Shown piece by piece: positions 8,987 through 18,294 of a stretch of 64,000 nucleotides of DNA. This stretch comes from Dyadobacter crusticola DSM 16708 (GTDB lineage: Bacteria > Bacteroidota > Bacteroidia > Cytophagales > Spirosomataceae), in the NCBI RefSeq assembly GCF_000701505.1, contig NZ_JNJB01000008.1, positions 310,001-374,000 of the forward strand, in the 5' to 3' direction. The first letter of the stretch is position 1. Every line of letters begins with the position of its first letter. Under the pieces are notes generated by a model, which did not search any database, was not told the origin of the DNA, and worked only from the letters and a program-made list of their open reading frames with translations. The translations under genes and the position numbers were made by a program.

Positions 8987-10261
8987 ATGATTTGCATGCA
9001 AAAGATGGGTACCCGGTCAATCGCGTTGATGTTGATTGTGTTATTAGCGGCTACTTCATGTAGTAAGAAGAAACCTACCAGCTTAAAACCTGGGAAGACG
9101 AGCTCTAAAACAGGATTGGCTTATAATGGCAAAGATGGTTTTGAAGTAAAGCAGTACAAAGCGCTGCCAGCAGGCCCCGACTTGGTTTATATCGAAGGTG
9201 GCCGGTTTACAATGGGTTCTCTGGAAGAGGATGTGATGGCAAGAAGGGATAACCCTAAAAGAACTGTCAGTATCCAGTCTTTCTATATGGACCAGACAGA
9301 GGTGGCCAATGTCCACTATCTTGAATATTTGAATGCAGTTCAAAGAGATTCCTCAGAAGAATTTTACACAAAAGCTTTACCTGATACAAACGTGTGGTTC
9401 AACGAGTTGTCATTCAATGACTCCTACGTGACCATGTACCTTCGTCACCCGGGCTTCCGTCTGTATCCGGTTGTCGGCGTTTCATGGGTTCAGGCAAATG
9501 ATTACTGTGCGTGGCGTACTGCGGCTGTAAGTCAGGCGAATAATACAGCAGGTGCGGCAGCAGCAGCAGGTGGTAAGAAAAAGAAAGGATTTTCTTTTGG
9601 TAAGAAGAAAAATGACGATGCAGCAGTTGCATCCGCAGAAACAGCAGCACCAGCGCCACAACTTAGAATTGAAAGCGGCTACGTAATGCCACCTTATCGC
9701 CTTCCAACAGAAGCTGAATTTGAGTATGCAGCAATGGCGATGATCGGTACGCAGTATTCTGACGAGAACCAGTCCAACTCAAGAATTTATCCTTGGGATG
9801 GTTCAACAATGCGCCAGCCTCGCGGCCGGAAACAAGGAACGATGCTAGCGAACTTTAAGCGCGGTCCTGGTGACTACGCGGGTATCGCAGGTAAGTCAAA
9901 TGACGGAGCGATTATTACTCAGGAAATTCGTTCGTATCCTGCAAATGATAATGGCTTGTATGATATGGCAGGTAACGTAAGCGAATGGGTTTATGACGTT
10001 TACCGTCCATTGTCAAACTCTGACGTTAACGATTTGAACTCTTTCCGTCGAGACGGTTATCAGGATGAAGCAAAAAAATACGATACCAAAAACTACAACT
10101 CACTTGTTGATGATAAGCTGAGAGTTTACAAAGGTGGATCGTGGGCAGACGTTGCTTACTGGTTGTCTCCCGGAACGCGTCGCTACATGGATCAGGATTC
10201 TGCAACTGCAATGGTTGGTTTCCGTTGCGCAATGATCGCTACTGGTAGCCACAAAGAATAA
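8987..10261 (+). CDS. gldJ: gliding motility / type IX secretion lipoprotein GldJ
   Basis: A 424-residue outer-membrane lipoprotein with lipobox LLAATSC (Cys25 from the first ATG; ATGs at residues 4 and 7 are possible starts). It carries the formylglycine-generating-enzyme-like fold shared by GldJ and GldK. GldJ rather than GldK is indicated by SSKTGLAYN, VYIEGGRFTMGS, QSFYMDQTEVANVHYLEYL, LPDTNVWFNELS and YLRHPGFRLYPVVGVSW, which match the GldJ pattern I recall. GldJ stabilises GldK and is needed for T9SS and gliding. An odd low-complexity insert of Ala, Lys and Gly (residues about 185-224) splits the domain. A strong terminator follows. Confidence 0.85.
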   Translation: MICMQKMGTRSIALMLIVLLAATSCSKKKPTSLKPGKTSSKTGLAYNGKDGFEVKQYKALPAGPDLVYIEGGRFTMGSLEEDVMARRDNPKRTVSIQSFYMDQTEVANVHYLEYLNAVQRDSSEEFYTKALPDTNVWFNELSFNDSYVTMYLRHPGFRLYPVVGVSWVQANDYCAWRTAAVSQANNTAGAAAAAGGKKKKGFSFGKKKNDDAAVASAETAAPAPQLRIESGYVMPPYRLPTEAEFEYAAMAMIGTQYSDENQSNSRIYPWDGSTMRQPRGRKQGTMLANFKRGPGDYAGIAGKSNDGAIITQEIRSYPANDNGLYDMAGNVSEWVYDVYRPLSNSDVNDLNSFRRDGYQDEAKKYDTKNYNSLVDDKLRVYKGGSWADVAYWLSPGTRRYMDQDSATAMVGFRCAMIATGSHKE

Positions 10262-10286
10262 GATTTTAGATAATAATGCTAGAAAA

Positions 10287-10315
10287 GCCGTCACCTGATC
10301 AGGTGGCGGCTTTTT
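10287..10315. terminator. bidirectional terminator between gldJ and comF
   Basis: A stem formed by 10287-10297 and 10300-10310 (GCCGTCACCTG / CAGGTGGCGGC, with one G-T pair) is followed by TTTTT and preceded by AAAA. It can therefore stop transcription of gldJ and of the convergent comF. Confidence 0.8.
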
Positions 10316-10319
10316 GCAT

Positions 10320-11009
10320 TTAGTGCTGAGCCAGTGCAATCGTGAGTATTACAAATTTTCGGCAGCCGGCATTGGTAAGTGTTTGTACACATTCTTCGAG
10401 TGTAGCTCCGGTAGTAAGTACATCGTCCATGATAATAACTTTGGATGCTTTCAAATCGGTATCTGCCGCAAATACTCCTTTCACATTGTCTCTGCGCTCA
10501 ATCTTATTTTTCCCCGTTTGTGTCTCTGTAAACTTCAACCGCTTCAATGCAGAAGCTGACCAGGGAATGCCGGTTGCTTTCGAGAAGCCTGCTGCCAGTA
10601 AATCGCTTTGATTATAGCCGCGCGACTTCCTCTTACGCGCATGAAGCGGCACACTGATGATCAGGTCTACGCCAGATAGCTGCTCAGCATCTTTCATCTC
10701 CTGCCCGAACATTTCTCCAAGTACCAACCCTACCTCTTGGTTTCCCCTGTATTTGAGTGCGTGTAACAGTTTTTGGACTTTGCCTTTTTTGGTAAAAAGC
10801 AGAAACGAATGCGTGAAAACGACAGCCGGCTCATTGACGAATTTGTTCTGAAGAACATCTTTTTGCAAACCCTTTAAGCCGATTCTGGGAAGGGAAATCC
10901 GGCAAACCGTGCATAATGTTTGTTCTGTCCCGATCAGCGGCTTGTCACAACCTGCGCAGCAACGAGGGAAAATAAGGTCCAGTAAGTCTCTGAAAAATCG
11001 ATTTAACAT
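10320..11009 (-). CDS. comF: ComF family phosphoribosyltransferase-like protein
   Basis: A 229-residue cytoplasmic protein. The N-terminus has a zinc-finger-like set of cysteines (RCCAGC and later LCTVC) and the C-terminus a type I phosphoribosyltransferase motif VIIMDDVLTTGAT, the order expected of ComF. ComF is needed for DNA uptake/transformation in several bacteria, probably by coupling internalised DNA to recombination; enzymatic activity is unproven. Convergent with gldJ and divergent from pyrC. YifB/ComM, another transformation-linked protein, is also in the window at 58.2-59.8 kb but not linked. Confidence 0.85.
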   Translation of the reverse strand: MLNRFFRDLLDLIFPRCCAGCDKPLIGTEQTLCTVCRISLPRIGLKGLQKDVLQNKFVNEPAVVFTHSFLLFTKKGKVQKLLHALKYRGNQEVGLVLGEMFGQEMKDAEQLSGVDLIISVPLHARKRKSRGYNQSDLLAAGFSKATGIPWSASALKRLKFTETQTGKNKIERRDNVKGVFAADTDLKASKVIIMDDVLTTGATLEECVQTLTNAGCRKFVILTIALAQH

Positions 11010-11050
11010 CTATTTTTTGATCTGAAATGGGGTTATTTGATTTGACTAAA

Positions 11051-11058
11051 TAACTTTG
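11051..11058 (+). promoter_or_regulatory. -7 element of the pyrC promoter
   Basis: TAACTTTG is a perfect TAnnTTTG. No well-spaced -33 TTTG is evident. The predicted transcription start is about 15 bases before the ATG at 11080, which also argues that the coding region does not begin at the upstream TTG at 11056. Confidence 0.4.
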
Positions 11059-11079
11059 GAAAGAAATTCTTACACTGAT

Positions 11080-12441
11080 ATGACAACATTGATAGTTAAT
11101 GCTCGCGTAGTAAATGAAAATACGGTTCAGGAATTAGACGTATTAATTCAAAATGGTCACATTAAAAGTGTAGGAAAAAACCTGCAGCACATTCCCGCAA
11201 ACAAGATTATAGATGCAACAGGCCAGTACCTCATGCCCGGTGTAATCGACGATCAGGTGCATTTCAGGGAGCCGGGACTTACTCACAAAGCCAATATTTA
11301 CACCGAATCAAAGGCCGCAGTAGCCGGAGGGGTTACTTCCTTTATGGAAATGCCCAATACAGTCCCGAATACGCTCACGCAAGAGTTACTTTCAGACAAA
11401 TACCAAATCGCTGCCCAAACTTCACTCGCGAACTACTCATTCTTCATGGGTGCGTCGAATGACAATTACGAAGAGGTGATGAAGACCGATCCGGCGGAGG
11501 TTTGTGGAATTAAAATTTTTATGGGCTCGTCCACCGGAAATATGCTTGTGGATGCACCCGAAGTTTTGGAAAAGATATTTGCAAATGCGCCGTGTATCAT
11601 CGCAACGCATTGTGAGGATGAGCCGACGGTACGTCAGCGAATGGAGTTGTTTAAAGAAAAGTACGGGGAGAATGTGCCTTATAACATTCACGCATTAATC
11701 CGGAATGAGGAAGCCTGCCTGAAATCTTCCTCATTTGCAACCTCACTTGCTCACCAACATAAAACCCGTCTGCACATTCTGCATATCTCAACCGGTGATG
11801 AAGTGCCGCTGTTTGAAACCGGTATCCGGAAGAATGGCCGGATCTGGCTTCCCGATGGAGAACTGAAATTGGTTACGGCAGAAGCTTGCGTGCATCATTT
11901 ATGGTTCGACGCAGAAGACTATCACACTTTAGGCAACAAGATCAAATGCAATCCGGCTATCAAAGCGCCGCATCATAAAGAGGCTATTTTGCAGGCTGTA
12001 TTGGACAATAGAATTGATGTAATAGCAACCGATCACGCGCCGCATACAGTCGAAGAAAAGGCCCAAGATTACTGGCAGGCACCGTCTGGACTTCCATTGG
12101 TGCAACACACCCTGAATGTAATGCTTGAACTGTGCGCCGCCGGGAAAATTTCCATCGAGCGGGTAGTGGAAAAAATGAGCCACGCCGTAGCCGATTGTTT
12201 CCAGATCGCCGACCGGGGCTATATACGTGAAGGTTACAAGGCAGATCTTATATTGGTAGACACGAATGCGGCTACAGTTGTTGAGCCGGATAATATTTAT
12301 GCTAAATGCGGGTGGTCACCATTTGAAGGAATGCGCTTTGGCTCGCAGGTTACCCACACATTTGTATCGGGGCATCTGGTATATGAAAATGGAAGCTTCC
12401 ATGAGGAAGTGAAAGGGGAGCGCTTACTTTTTAACCGCTAG
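11080..12441 (+). CDS. pyrC: dihydroorotase
   Basis: A 453-residue amidohydrolase that closes carbamoyl aspartate to dihydroorotate in pyrimidine synthesis. I start it at ATG 11080 (MTTLIVNARVV), because an in-frame TTG at 11056 lies inside the probable -7 element. Motifs are IDDQVHFREPG (metal site), KIFMGSSTGNML (position of the carboxylated Lys), ATHCEDE, LHILHIS and DVIATDHAPHT. The first His of the usual HxH metal pair is Gln here (QVH), a substitution I recall as common in Bacteroidota homologues. The 3' end overlaps the convergent Nudix gene by 18 bases. Confidence 0.9.
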   Translation: MTTLIVNARVVNENTVQELDVLIQNGHIKSVGKNLQHIPANKIIDATGQYLMPGVIDDQVHFREPGLTHKANIYTESKAAVAGGVTSFMEMPNTVPNTLTQELLSDKYQIAAQTSLANYSFFMGASNDNYEEVMKTDPAEVCGIKIFMGSSTGNMLVDAPEVLEKIFANAPCIIATHCEDEPTVRQRMELFKEKYGENVPYNIHALIRNEEACLKSSSFATSLAHQHKTRLHILHISTGDEVPLFETGIRKNGRIWLPDGELKLVTAEACVHHLWFDAEDYHTLGNKIKCNPAIKAPHHKEAILQAVLDNRIDVIATDHAPHTVEEKAQDYWQAPSGLPLVQHTLNVMLELCAAGKISIERVVEKMSHAVADCFQIADRGYIREGYKADLILVDTNAATVVEPDNIYAKCGWSPFEGMRFGSQVTHTFVSGHLVYENGSFHEEVKGERLLFNR

Positions 12442-12849
12442 GTAATCGAAGTAGCTTTGAATTACATTGAGATCTGCTTCCGTCCAATCGAGCGTAGGTA
12501 GCTCTTCGGCTTTAAGCCAGACGATCTGCTCGTGTTCTGTGAGGGTGATTTGAGTGGTTTGAAGATTACAAACGAAAGGTACCAGGATAATCTCACGCCA
12601 GCCCTGATCTTTGGTGGTAACCGGCAGCCTGTAGAGAATGTCAATTTCAACGTTCAGTTCTTCCCGGATCTCGCGTACAAGTGCCTCTTCGTCAGATTCG
12701 TTTTGTTCAACTTTACCGCCGGGAAACTCCCATTTTAATGGGAAGGAAAGGGCTGCGCTACGTTGACCTGCAAGTATCTTTCCATTGTGTTCAATCACTG
12801 CACAGGGCACTCTCACAACCAATTTTTCTGAAACAAGCACTTCAATCAT
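12424..12849 (-). CDS. Nudix hydrolase, MutT-like
   Basis: A 141-residue protein with a complete Nudix box beginning GGKVEQNESDEEALVREI and ending REELNV, fitting GX5EX7REUXEEXGU apart from the final Gly (Asn here). The preceding KWEFPGG is typical of MutT/CTP-pyrophosphohydrolase proteins that remove oxidised nucleotides such as 8-oxo-dGTP. Its 3' end overlaps the end of pyrC on the opposite strand. Upstream on the same strand is ruvB, but the 80-base gap runs from the Nudix start to the ruvB stop, so ruvB is read first and the two may be co-transcribed. Substrate is inferred. Confidence 0.82.
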   Translation of the reverse strand: MIEVLVSEKLVVRVPCAVIEHNGKILAGQRSAALSFPLKWEFPGGKVEQNESDEEALVREIREELNVEIDILYRLPVTTKDQGWREIILVPFVCNLQTTQITLTEHEQIVWLKAEELPTLDWTEADLNVIQSYFDYLAVKK

Positions 12850-12934
12850 AGAGGCGGTTAGTCAATTTACCGCAAATTTACTACTTCTGTTCCTATTTTG
12901 CATCTACATCCTGAAACTAAATATATTACAAGAA

Positions 12935-13960
12935 TCAGAACAGCTCTCCCGACCTGTAAGTAGGAAGAATTCCGAGGTGTTTAAAAGCTTTCTCGGTTAC
13001 TTCCCTTCCCCGGGAGGTCCTTTTCAGATATCCTTCCTGGATTAAAAAAGGTTCGTATACTTCCTCTATCGTTTCCGCCTCTTCGCCGCAAGCTGTCGCG
13101 ATTGTTGATAACCCCACCGGTCCGCCTTTGAACTTCTGGATAATCGTATTCAAAATCCGGTTGTCCATTTCATCCAGTCCATTCTGGTCGACGTCTAGCG
13201 CCCGCAATGCAATTTCTGCTATTGCAACCGTAATTCGTCCATTGCCTTTCACCTGGGCAAAATCCCGTGTGCGGCGTAGCAGGTTATTGGCAATCCTTGG
13301 GGTACCCCGGCTGCGGCGGGCAATTTCGTAAGCTGCATCTTCTTCAAGCGGCGTTCCGAGGATTGCCGCCGAGCGTTTTAAAATAGACGAAAGTAGTTTC
13401 GCATCATAATATTCCAGCCGGGCATTGATCCCGAAACGCGCCCGTAGAGGGGATGTCAGCATTCCCGCGCGGGTAGTCGCGCCAATTAATGTAAATGGGT
13501 TCAAACCGATCTGAATGCTGCGAGCATTGGGACCGCTGTCGAGCATAATATCGATCTTATAGTCCTCCATTGCCGAGTAAAGATATTCTTCTACAATCGG
13601 GTTGAGCCGGTGGATTTCATCTATAAATAACACATCATGCTCCTGAAGATTGGTCAGCAAGCCTGCCAAGTCGCTCGGCTTGTCAAGTACCGGGCCGGAT
13701 GTAATCTTGATGTTAGCGCCCAGTTCATTGGCCACGATGTTAGACAATGTAGTTTTGCCCAGTCCGGGAGGTCCGTGCAGTAGTACGTGGTCCAATGCAT
13801 CACCTCGTTGCCGAGCTGCCTGAACAAAAATTTTCAGGTTTTCAAGAATTTTATCCTGCCCTGCGAAATCATCAAAAGTAAGCGGACGCAATGCACGTTC
13901 AATTTCCTTTTCAGTATTGGAAAGCCCCTCTTTATCTCCTGACAAATAGTCCTGGCGCAT
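12935..13960 (-). CDS. ruvB: Holliday junction branch migration helicase RuvB
   Basis: A 341-residue AAA+ motor of normal length. It begins with the typical [18 protein letters not shown], followed by Walker [13 protein letters not shown], Walker [10 protein letters not shown], sensor [10 protein letters not shown], arginine-finger region LRARFGI and the C-terminal winged helix ending [19 protein letters not shown]. With RuvA it drives branch migration of Holliday junctions. ruvA and ruvC are not adjacent, as is common in Bacteroidota. The large T9SS gene upstream on the same strand ends in a terminator before it, so ruvB has its own promoter. Confidence 0.97.
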   Translation of the reverse strand: MRQDYLSGDKEGLSNTEKEIERALRPLTFDDFAGQDKILENLKIFVQAARQRGDALDHVLLHGPPGLGKTTLSNIVANELGANIKITSGPVLDKPSDLAGLLTNLQEHDVLFIDEIHRLNPIVEEYLYSAMEDYKIDIMLDSGPNARSIQIGLNPFTLIGATTRAGMLTSPLRARFGINARLEYYDAKLLSSILKRSAAILGTPLEEDAAYEIARRSRGTPRIANNLLRRTRDFAQVKGNGRITVAIAEIALRALDVDQNGLDEMDNRILNTIIQKFKGGPVGLSTIATACGEEAETIEEVYEPFLIQEGYLKRTSRGREVTEKAFKHLGILPTYRSGELF

Positions 13961-13985
13961 AATGGAATATAATAGTATTGTTCAA

Positions 13986-14018
13986 AAATACCCGCCACTT
14001 ATCACGCGGCGGGTATTT
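13986..14018 (-). terminator. terminator of the T9SS cargo gene
   Basis: An 11-bp perfect stem (13986-13996 with 14008-14018, AAATACCCGCC / GGCGGGTATTT). Read on the minus strand it is followed by a T run (complement of AAAAA at 13984-13988). It lies 42 bases past the stop of the 14061-16937 gene. Confidence 0.75.
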
Positions 14019-14060
14019 GGTATAATCAAAAATAGCTGTTTTAATCCGCAAAAAGAAGGG

Positions 14061-16937
14061 TTAGCGGATCACCATCACCGAGCCGCGCTTTACAGTTGGG
14101 GCGCGTTCTGGATAATAAAGGCTCTCGTACGAAAGCACATAAGGATAGGCTCCCGGCTGTACTTTCTGACCTTTATAGGTACCATCCCAGCGGTCTTCAA
14201 GATTGTTGGTAGCATAAATCACCTCACCCCAGCGGTTGTAAATGCGGATTGTGAAATTGGTGTAATAGGCTCCAAAGATTTCAAGAATTTCATTTCTTCC
14301 TTCTCCGTCGGGCGTAAATGCATCGGGAATAAAGAACCGCGGCTCACATTTATCGACAACCTCAGTTGACTTTTCTGTAACGCAGCCTTCGGGATTAGTA
14401 GCGCGTACCACATAGGTACCCTCCACATTTACGGTGATCGTTCGCGTAGTATCCCCAGAGGCGGGCCAGAGATACGAAAGTTGCCCTTGTCCATTTGCAT
14501 CCAGGATCACAGATTGTCCATCAGGAATACAAATTGCATTTTCCGGCGCAAGGTTCAGGATCGGCGATGGAAGCTCTCCTACCTGAATTGTATCGGAGTT
14601 GTAGCAGTCGTTTCTGTCTTTTACAATTACGGTGTAAGTTCCCGGCTGACTGATTGTTACGTCACGGGTTGTTTCGCCATTGCTCCAATTGAACTCAATC
14701 CATCTGTCACTCACAACACCAAGTACGACGGAACTGTCGCGGCAAAGTGTCGTATCCGGCCCAATGGAGAATGCGGGCGGGCGGCGCAGGGTAATCTGGA
14801 TAGTATCTGCGGAATAACATTCTCCTTGTGGTCCGTTGAATGCTACTGCAATGTACTGGCCTGTTGCAGTTGCATTGTAAGTTCTTTGGCGAGATACTAC
14901 CCTCCCTCTGTTGATCCACGCATATACTTCCGCCTCAACGCCCATATCCAGCGGAACAAAACTGCCGCAGGTATCTTTATCAGCTCCCAGGTTGATCTGT
15001 GGCGGTGTTTCATAGATAGTTACCTCCTGCACAATGATCGTATCCTTACATTTATTGGCTGCGCGCATTCGCACCATGTAAGTACCCGGCTGCGTGTAAG
15101 TGTAAGTCGCCTGTGTCTCTTTGGAAGGCGCTGTAAAACTGCCGTCTCCAAGGAAATCCCATTGGTAAGTATCTTCAATCGGGTCACAAATTGGACTGGC
15201 CTGAAAAGTGGTAGGCTCATTGGTACAAAAACCATCCGCCTCAAAGCCCGGCCCTGACGATTCCTGCGTAAAGTCCTGCACCATATTGGGCAAACCCAAC
15301 TGACTATTTTTTCCACCCAGGTTTACGCCGTCCCGCTCATATTCAACGCCAGTCAGCGAATTACCTTCGGGCTCCCCGATTACTGCAAGGTATTCACTAC
15401 CCTGAATAGCCATATAAATCCGCCCATCCGGACCGAATTGTAATGCCCCGAACTTTCGTGTTGCCGAGCTGTCGATCGTGATTGCTGTTTCAGTCAGTAA
15501 ACTATCCGGTAATGTAAGATCGTATTGTTTTAAGTACGAGCTTGTTCCATTCTCGCCGGTAAAGGAAATGTACATTTTCTCTCCGCTGGGCGAAAATTCG
15601 ATCCCGTAAGCAATCGGTGGCGCCGGGCCAAGGTCCACTGTTTTATCGTGCGTCAGCGTACCGGTTGAATCGTTAAAAAAGAACAGATCTACATAGTTTT
15701 TAGGCGGTCCGGGAACTATGACGGCAAGTCTCCTTTGTCCCGTCGCACTGTCGGGAGAAGAAAATTTCATGTAACCTTCTGCTTTATGCAAGCTGTCGTG
15801 CGCTATTCCGAGGTCGAAGGTTCCGCTCTCATTAAGTCCACCATTTGTCGCATGAAAAACGCGGAATTTATTGGTACCGTAGTCGTGGGAAATAACCCAG
15901 TAAGTCGAGTCACGATCGTTACGGGCTGAGACTATACGTTCCGTAGTTGGCGTTTGCAAAGTAGTATTCTGCTCAATGATTGCGCCAAGTCCATTGTTCC
16001 TGCGCATATCGACTACACTGACTGTCAAAAGCTTTTCGCCATTGATATCGGACGTTGTAAATACATTGAAAAGATACTCGCAGCCTTTACAGGTAGGTTG
16101 CGGAACGATCAGTACGGATTGTGTTGAGTTCGGACTTCCCTTCAACGGCGCACAATTTCCGGGACTAAAACAGGGCATGACGTCGCCATTCTTATTCCAG
16201 ACCGTTATACCATCCGAATAAAACAGCAGCTGACCTTTCGAATTGGCAATAGAAGACGTACCCTCGGGCGTATTGACTTTTCCGTCGGTAATTGGCGTTG
16301 GGGGAGAGTTGGAGAAATCAAGTCCCGCATTTCCACCAAAATACCATTTTGCACCTTCCTGAGCAGAAGGTTCCATACAAATCTTCACATTCACGCGATC
16401 CTGTATCTTACATCCGTTTGGCAAAATCACCTCCACGGAGTAACAGCCTGAACTATCGACATTTAACGTCTGCGTCGTATCACCTTTGGGATACCAGACG
16501 AATCTTGCTCCTGCGGGCGCGCCGTTTGGATATGGATCAAGAATAAGCGTATCACCCGGACAAATGGTCGTGTCCGTCTTCCACTCCTGAAAAGACGGAG
16601 GAAGCGCGCCGATTTGTACAACCTCAGAAACAGTTTCCGTGGAGCCGCCTCTGATGGTGCGGGTTAATGTAACTGTATAAGCGCCCGGCGCCATGTACGA
16701 ATGCTGCGGATTGCGCCGCGTATCTGTTGCTGCGCCTTCACCAAAACTCCATCGCCAGGCTATGGCTGTACTTAGTGTATCCCTGAATGAAGTAGAATCT
16801 GCTTCACAGTCGGGGTTTTGCATACATTGACCTTCGACCAAAAATTTTACCTGTGCCTTTGCGTACCCTGTTGAGAGCAGCATAAGGAAGAAAAAAGCAC
16901 AAAAAATTTGTTGGTACCTATTATAAAATCGCCCCAT
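14061..16937 (-). CDS. T9SS type B sorting domain protein with PKD domains
   Basis: A 958-residue exported protein. A signal peptide (AFFFLMLLSTGYAKAQ) is followed by a PKD-like domain (about 40-110), an extracellular immunoglobulin-like stretch, a long beta-propeller-like module beginning WYFGGNAGLDFSNSPP (about 195-560), a second PKD domain (about 575-650) and further Ig-like repeats (VxIxxPGTYTVxVxDxxxC). The last 90 residues, from FIPDAFTPDGEGRNEILEI through IYNRWGEVIY to GSVMVIR, are the gliding-motility-associated C-terminal (type B CTD) signal for type IX secretion. A PorP/SprF gene is divergently adjacent, the expected partner. Probably a surface or extracellular adhesin-like protein. 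Confidence 0.88.
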   Translation of the reverse strand: MGRFYNRYQQIFCAFFFLMLLSTGYAKAQVKFLVEGQCMQNPDCEADSTSFRDTLSTAIAWRWSFGEGAATDTRRNPQHSYMAPGAYTVTLTRTIRGGSTETVSEVVQIGALPPSFQEWKTDTTICPGDTLILDPYPNGAPAGARFVWYPKGDTTQTLNVDSSGCYSVEVILPNGCKIQDRVNVKICMEPSAQEGAKWYFGGNAGLDFSNSPPTPITDGKVNTPEGTSSIANSKGQLLFYSDGITVWNKNGDVMPCFSPGNCAPLKGSPNSTQSVLIVPQPTCKGCEYLFNVFTTSDINGEKLLTVSVVDMRRNNGLGAIIEQNTTLQTPTTERIVSARNDRDSTYWVISHDYGTNKFRVFHATNGGLNESGTFDLGIAHDSLHKAEGYMKFSSPDSATGQRRLAVIVPGPPKNYVDLFFFNDSTGTLTHDKTVDLGPAPPIAYGIEFSPSGEKMYISFTGENGTSSYLKQYDLTLPDSLLTETAITIDSSATRKFGALQFGPDGRIYMAIQGSEYLAVIGEPEGNSLTGVEYERDGVNLGGKNSQLGLPNMVQDFTQESSGPGFEADGFCTNEPTTFQASPICDPIEDTYQWDFLGDGSFTAPSKETQATYTYTQPGTYMVRMRAANKCKDTIIVQEVTIYETPPQINLGADKDTCGSFVPLDMGVEAEVYAWINRGRVVSRQRTYNATATGQYIAVAFNGPQGECYSADTIQITLRRPPAFSIGPDTTLCRDSSVVLGVVSDRWIEFNWSNGETTRDVTISQPGTYTVIVKDRNDCYNSDTIQVGELPSPILNLAPENAICIPDGQSVILDANGQGQLSYLWPASGDTTRTITVNVEGTYVVRATNPEGCVTEKSTEVVDKCEPRFFIPDAFTPDGEGRNEILEIFGAYYTNFTIRIYNRWGEVIYATNNLEDRWDGTYKGQKVQPGAYPYVLSYESLYYPERAPTVKRGSVMVIR

Positions 16938-17163
16938 GTTTCGTTAACTGTTCAAACACCCCTGTCCACCACATTTGATATTCAGATTACCCGACAATAC
17001 TAACGAAAATAAAATGTTAAAATTTTGTGCGGGAAAGTCGTAAAAACCACTCTAATTTGAATATTAATACGCAATTAGAAGATATTTTGTGAAAATTAAA
17101 TCGGGCAAATATTTACGGCCCATAACCTAACTGCCACCCGCGTGGCGGATGCAAGTTAAATAT

Positions 17164-18195
17164 ATGATCAAGCGTTTACTTTGCCTCTTTATACTGACAC
17201 TGGTTTGCATAGATGGTTGGAGTCAAGACCCCCAATTTTCCCAGTTTTATGCTAATCCACTGTATCTTAACCCTGCCCTGGCAGGCGGAGCACTTGCGCC
17301 CCGAGCTACCGTGAACTACCGCAACCAGTGGCCTTCCCTTTCAGCGAATTTTGTTACTACTTCCTTCGGAGCCGATGCATTTTTCTCAAATGTAAACAGT
17401 GGCGTAGGCGTGCTGGTAACAATGGACAGCCAGGGATTGGGTAATCTGAAGTCGACCGAAGCCGCGTTACAATATTCCTACCAGATCCAGTTCAATGAGC
17501 TTACCTCACTTAGGCTGGGGATACAGGGAGGCTTTGGTTCACGTACACTCGATTATTTCGGACTGACTTTTGGTGACCAGTATGATAATGGCGGCTTAAC
17601 CGGAAGTCCTTCCCAGGACCCCTTTGCACGAGGCGGCCCGAACGTTTTTTATGCAGATTTTGGGGCCGGGGCAATGCTTTACTCTGACTGGTACTGGGCT
17701 GGCGCTTCGGCTCACCATTTGAACAGACCTAATCAGGCATTCTCAGGATTAACAGACGCGCGGTTGCCCGTGAAGGCAAGTTTGCAGGCGGGATTGCGCA
17801 TTCCATTTGCCGGCTACACATTTCTAGGCGACGAGATCGACAAAGAAAAAACCATTTCCCCTGCTATCATGTATAAAAAACAGGGTAAATACGATCAGTT
17901 CGACGCAGGATTATACGTCACCATCGAGCCCCTTGTTTTGGGGGCCTGGTACCGTGGAATACCATTTAAGAAATATGAACAAAACATCAATAATCACGAG
18001 TCGCTGATTTTCCTTGCAGGCTTTCGTCAGGATAAATTTTCTATTGGTTACAGTTACGACGTAACGATTTCCACACTTGGCGTGGGTAGCGGCGGCGCTC
18101 ATGAGATTTCACTCTCCTACATTTTTCCTCCTCTCGAACCAAAACAAAAGCGAAGCAGAAGCAGCAAAAAGCAGCTTTCCTGTCCAAAATTCTAA
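17164..18195 (+). CDS. PorP/SprF family type IX secretion membrane protein
   Basis: An outer-membrane beta-barrel of about 343 residues. I start it at ATG 17164, because MIKRLLCLFILTLVC gives a clean signal peptide; an ATG at 17149 would add five residues. Family hallmarks are QDPQFSQFYANPLYLNPALAG right after the signal, RNQWPSL, GxGVLVTMDSQG and SYDVTISTLG. PorP/SprF proteins pair with type B CTD cargo, anchoring or guiding it at the surface. Its neighbour across a 211-base divergent gap is such a cargo gene. The C-terminal tail is unusually basic (KQKRSRSSKK). The upstream gap contains no other gene. Confidence 0.87.
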   Translation: MIKRLLCLFILTLVCIDGWSQDPQFSQFYANPLYLNPALAGGALAPRATVNYRNQWPSLSANFVTTSFGADAFFSNVNSGVGVLVTMDSQGLGNLKSTEAALQYSYQIQFNELTSLRLGIQGGFGSRTLDYFGLTFGDQYDNGGLTGSPSQDPFARGGPNVFYADFGAGAMLYSDWYWAGASAHHLNRPNQAFSGLTDARLPVKASLQAGLRIPFAGYTFLGDEIDKEKTISPAIMYKKQGKYDQFDAGLYVTIEPLVLGAWYRGIPFKKYEQNINNHESLIFLAGFRQDKFSIGYSYDVTISTLGVGSGGAHEISLSYIFPPLEPKQKRSRSSKKQLSCPKF

Positions 18196-18294
18196 GTTTT
18201 TTATTTGTTCAAATATTGAAGGGAGCCGGCGGGTATAGATGGAAGCCGGAGGTCTTTCCTGTGTATTAACTACTATATATTAACCTACCACATC

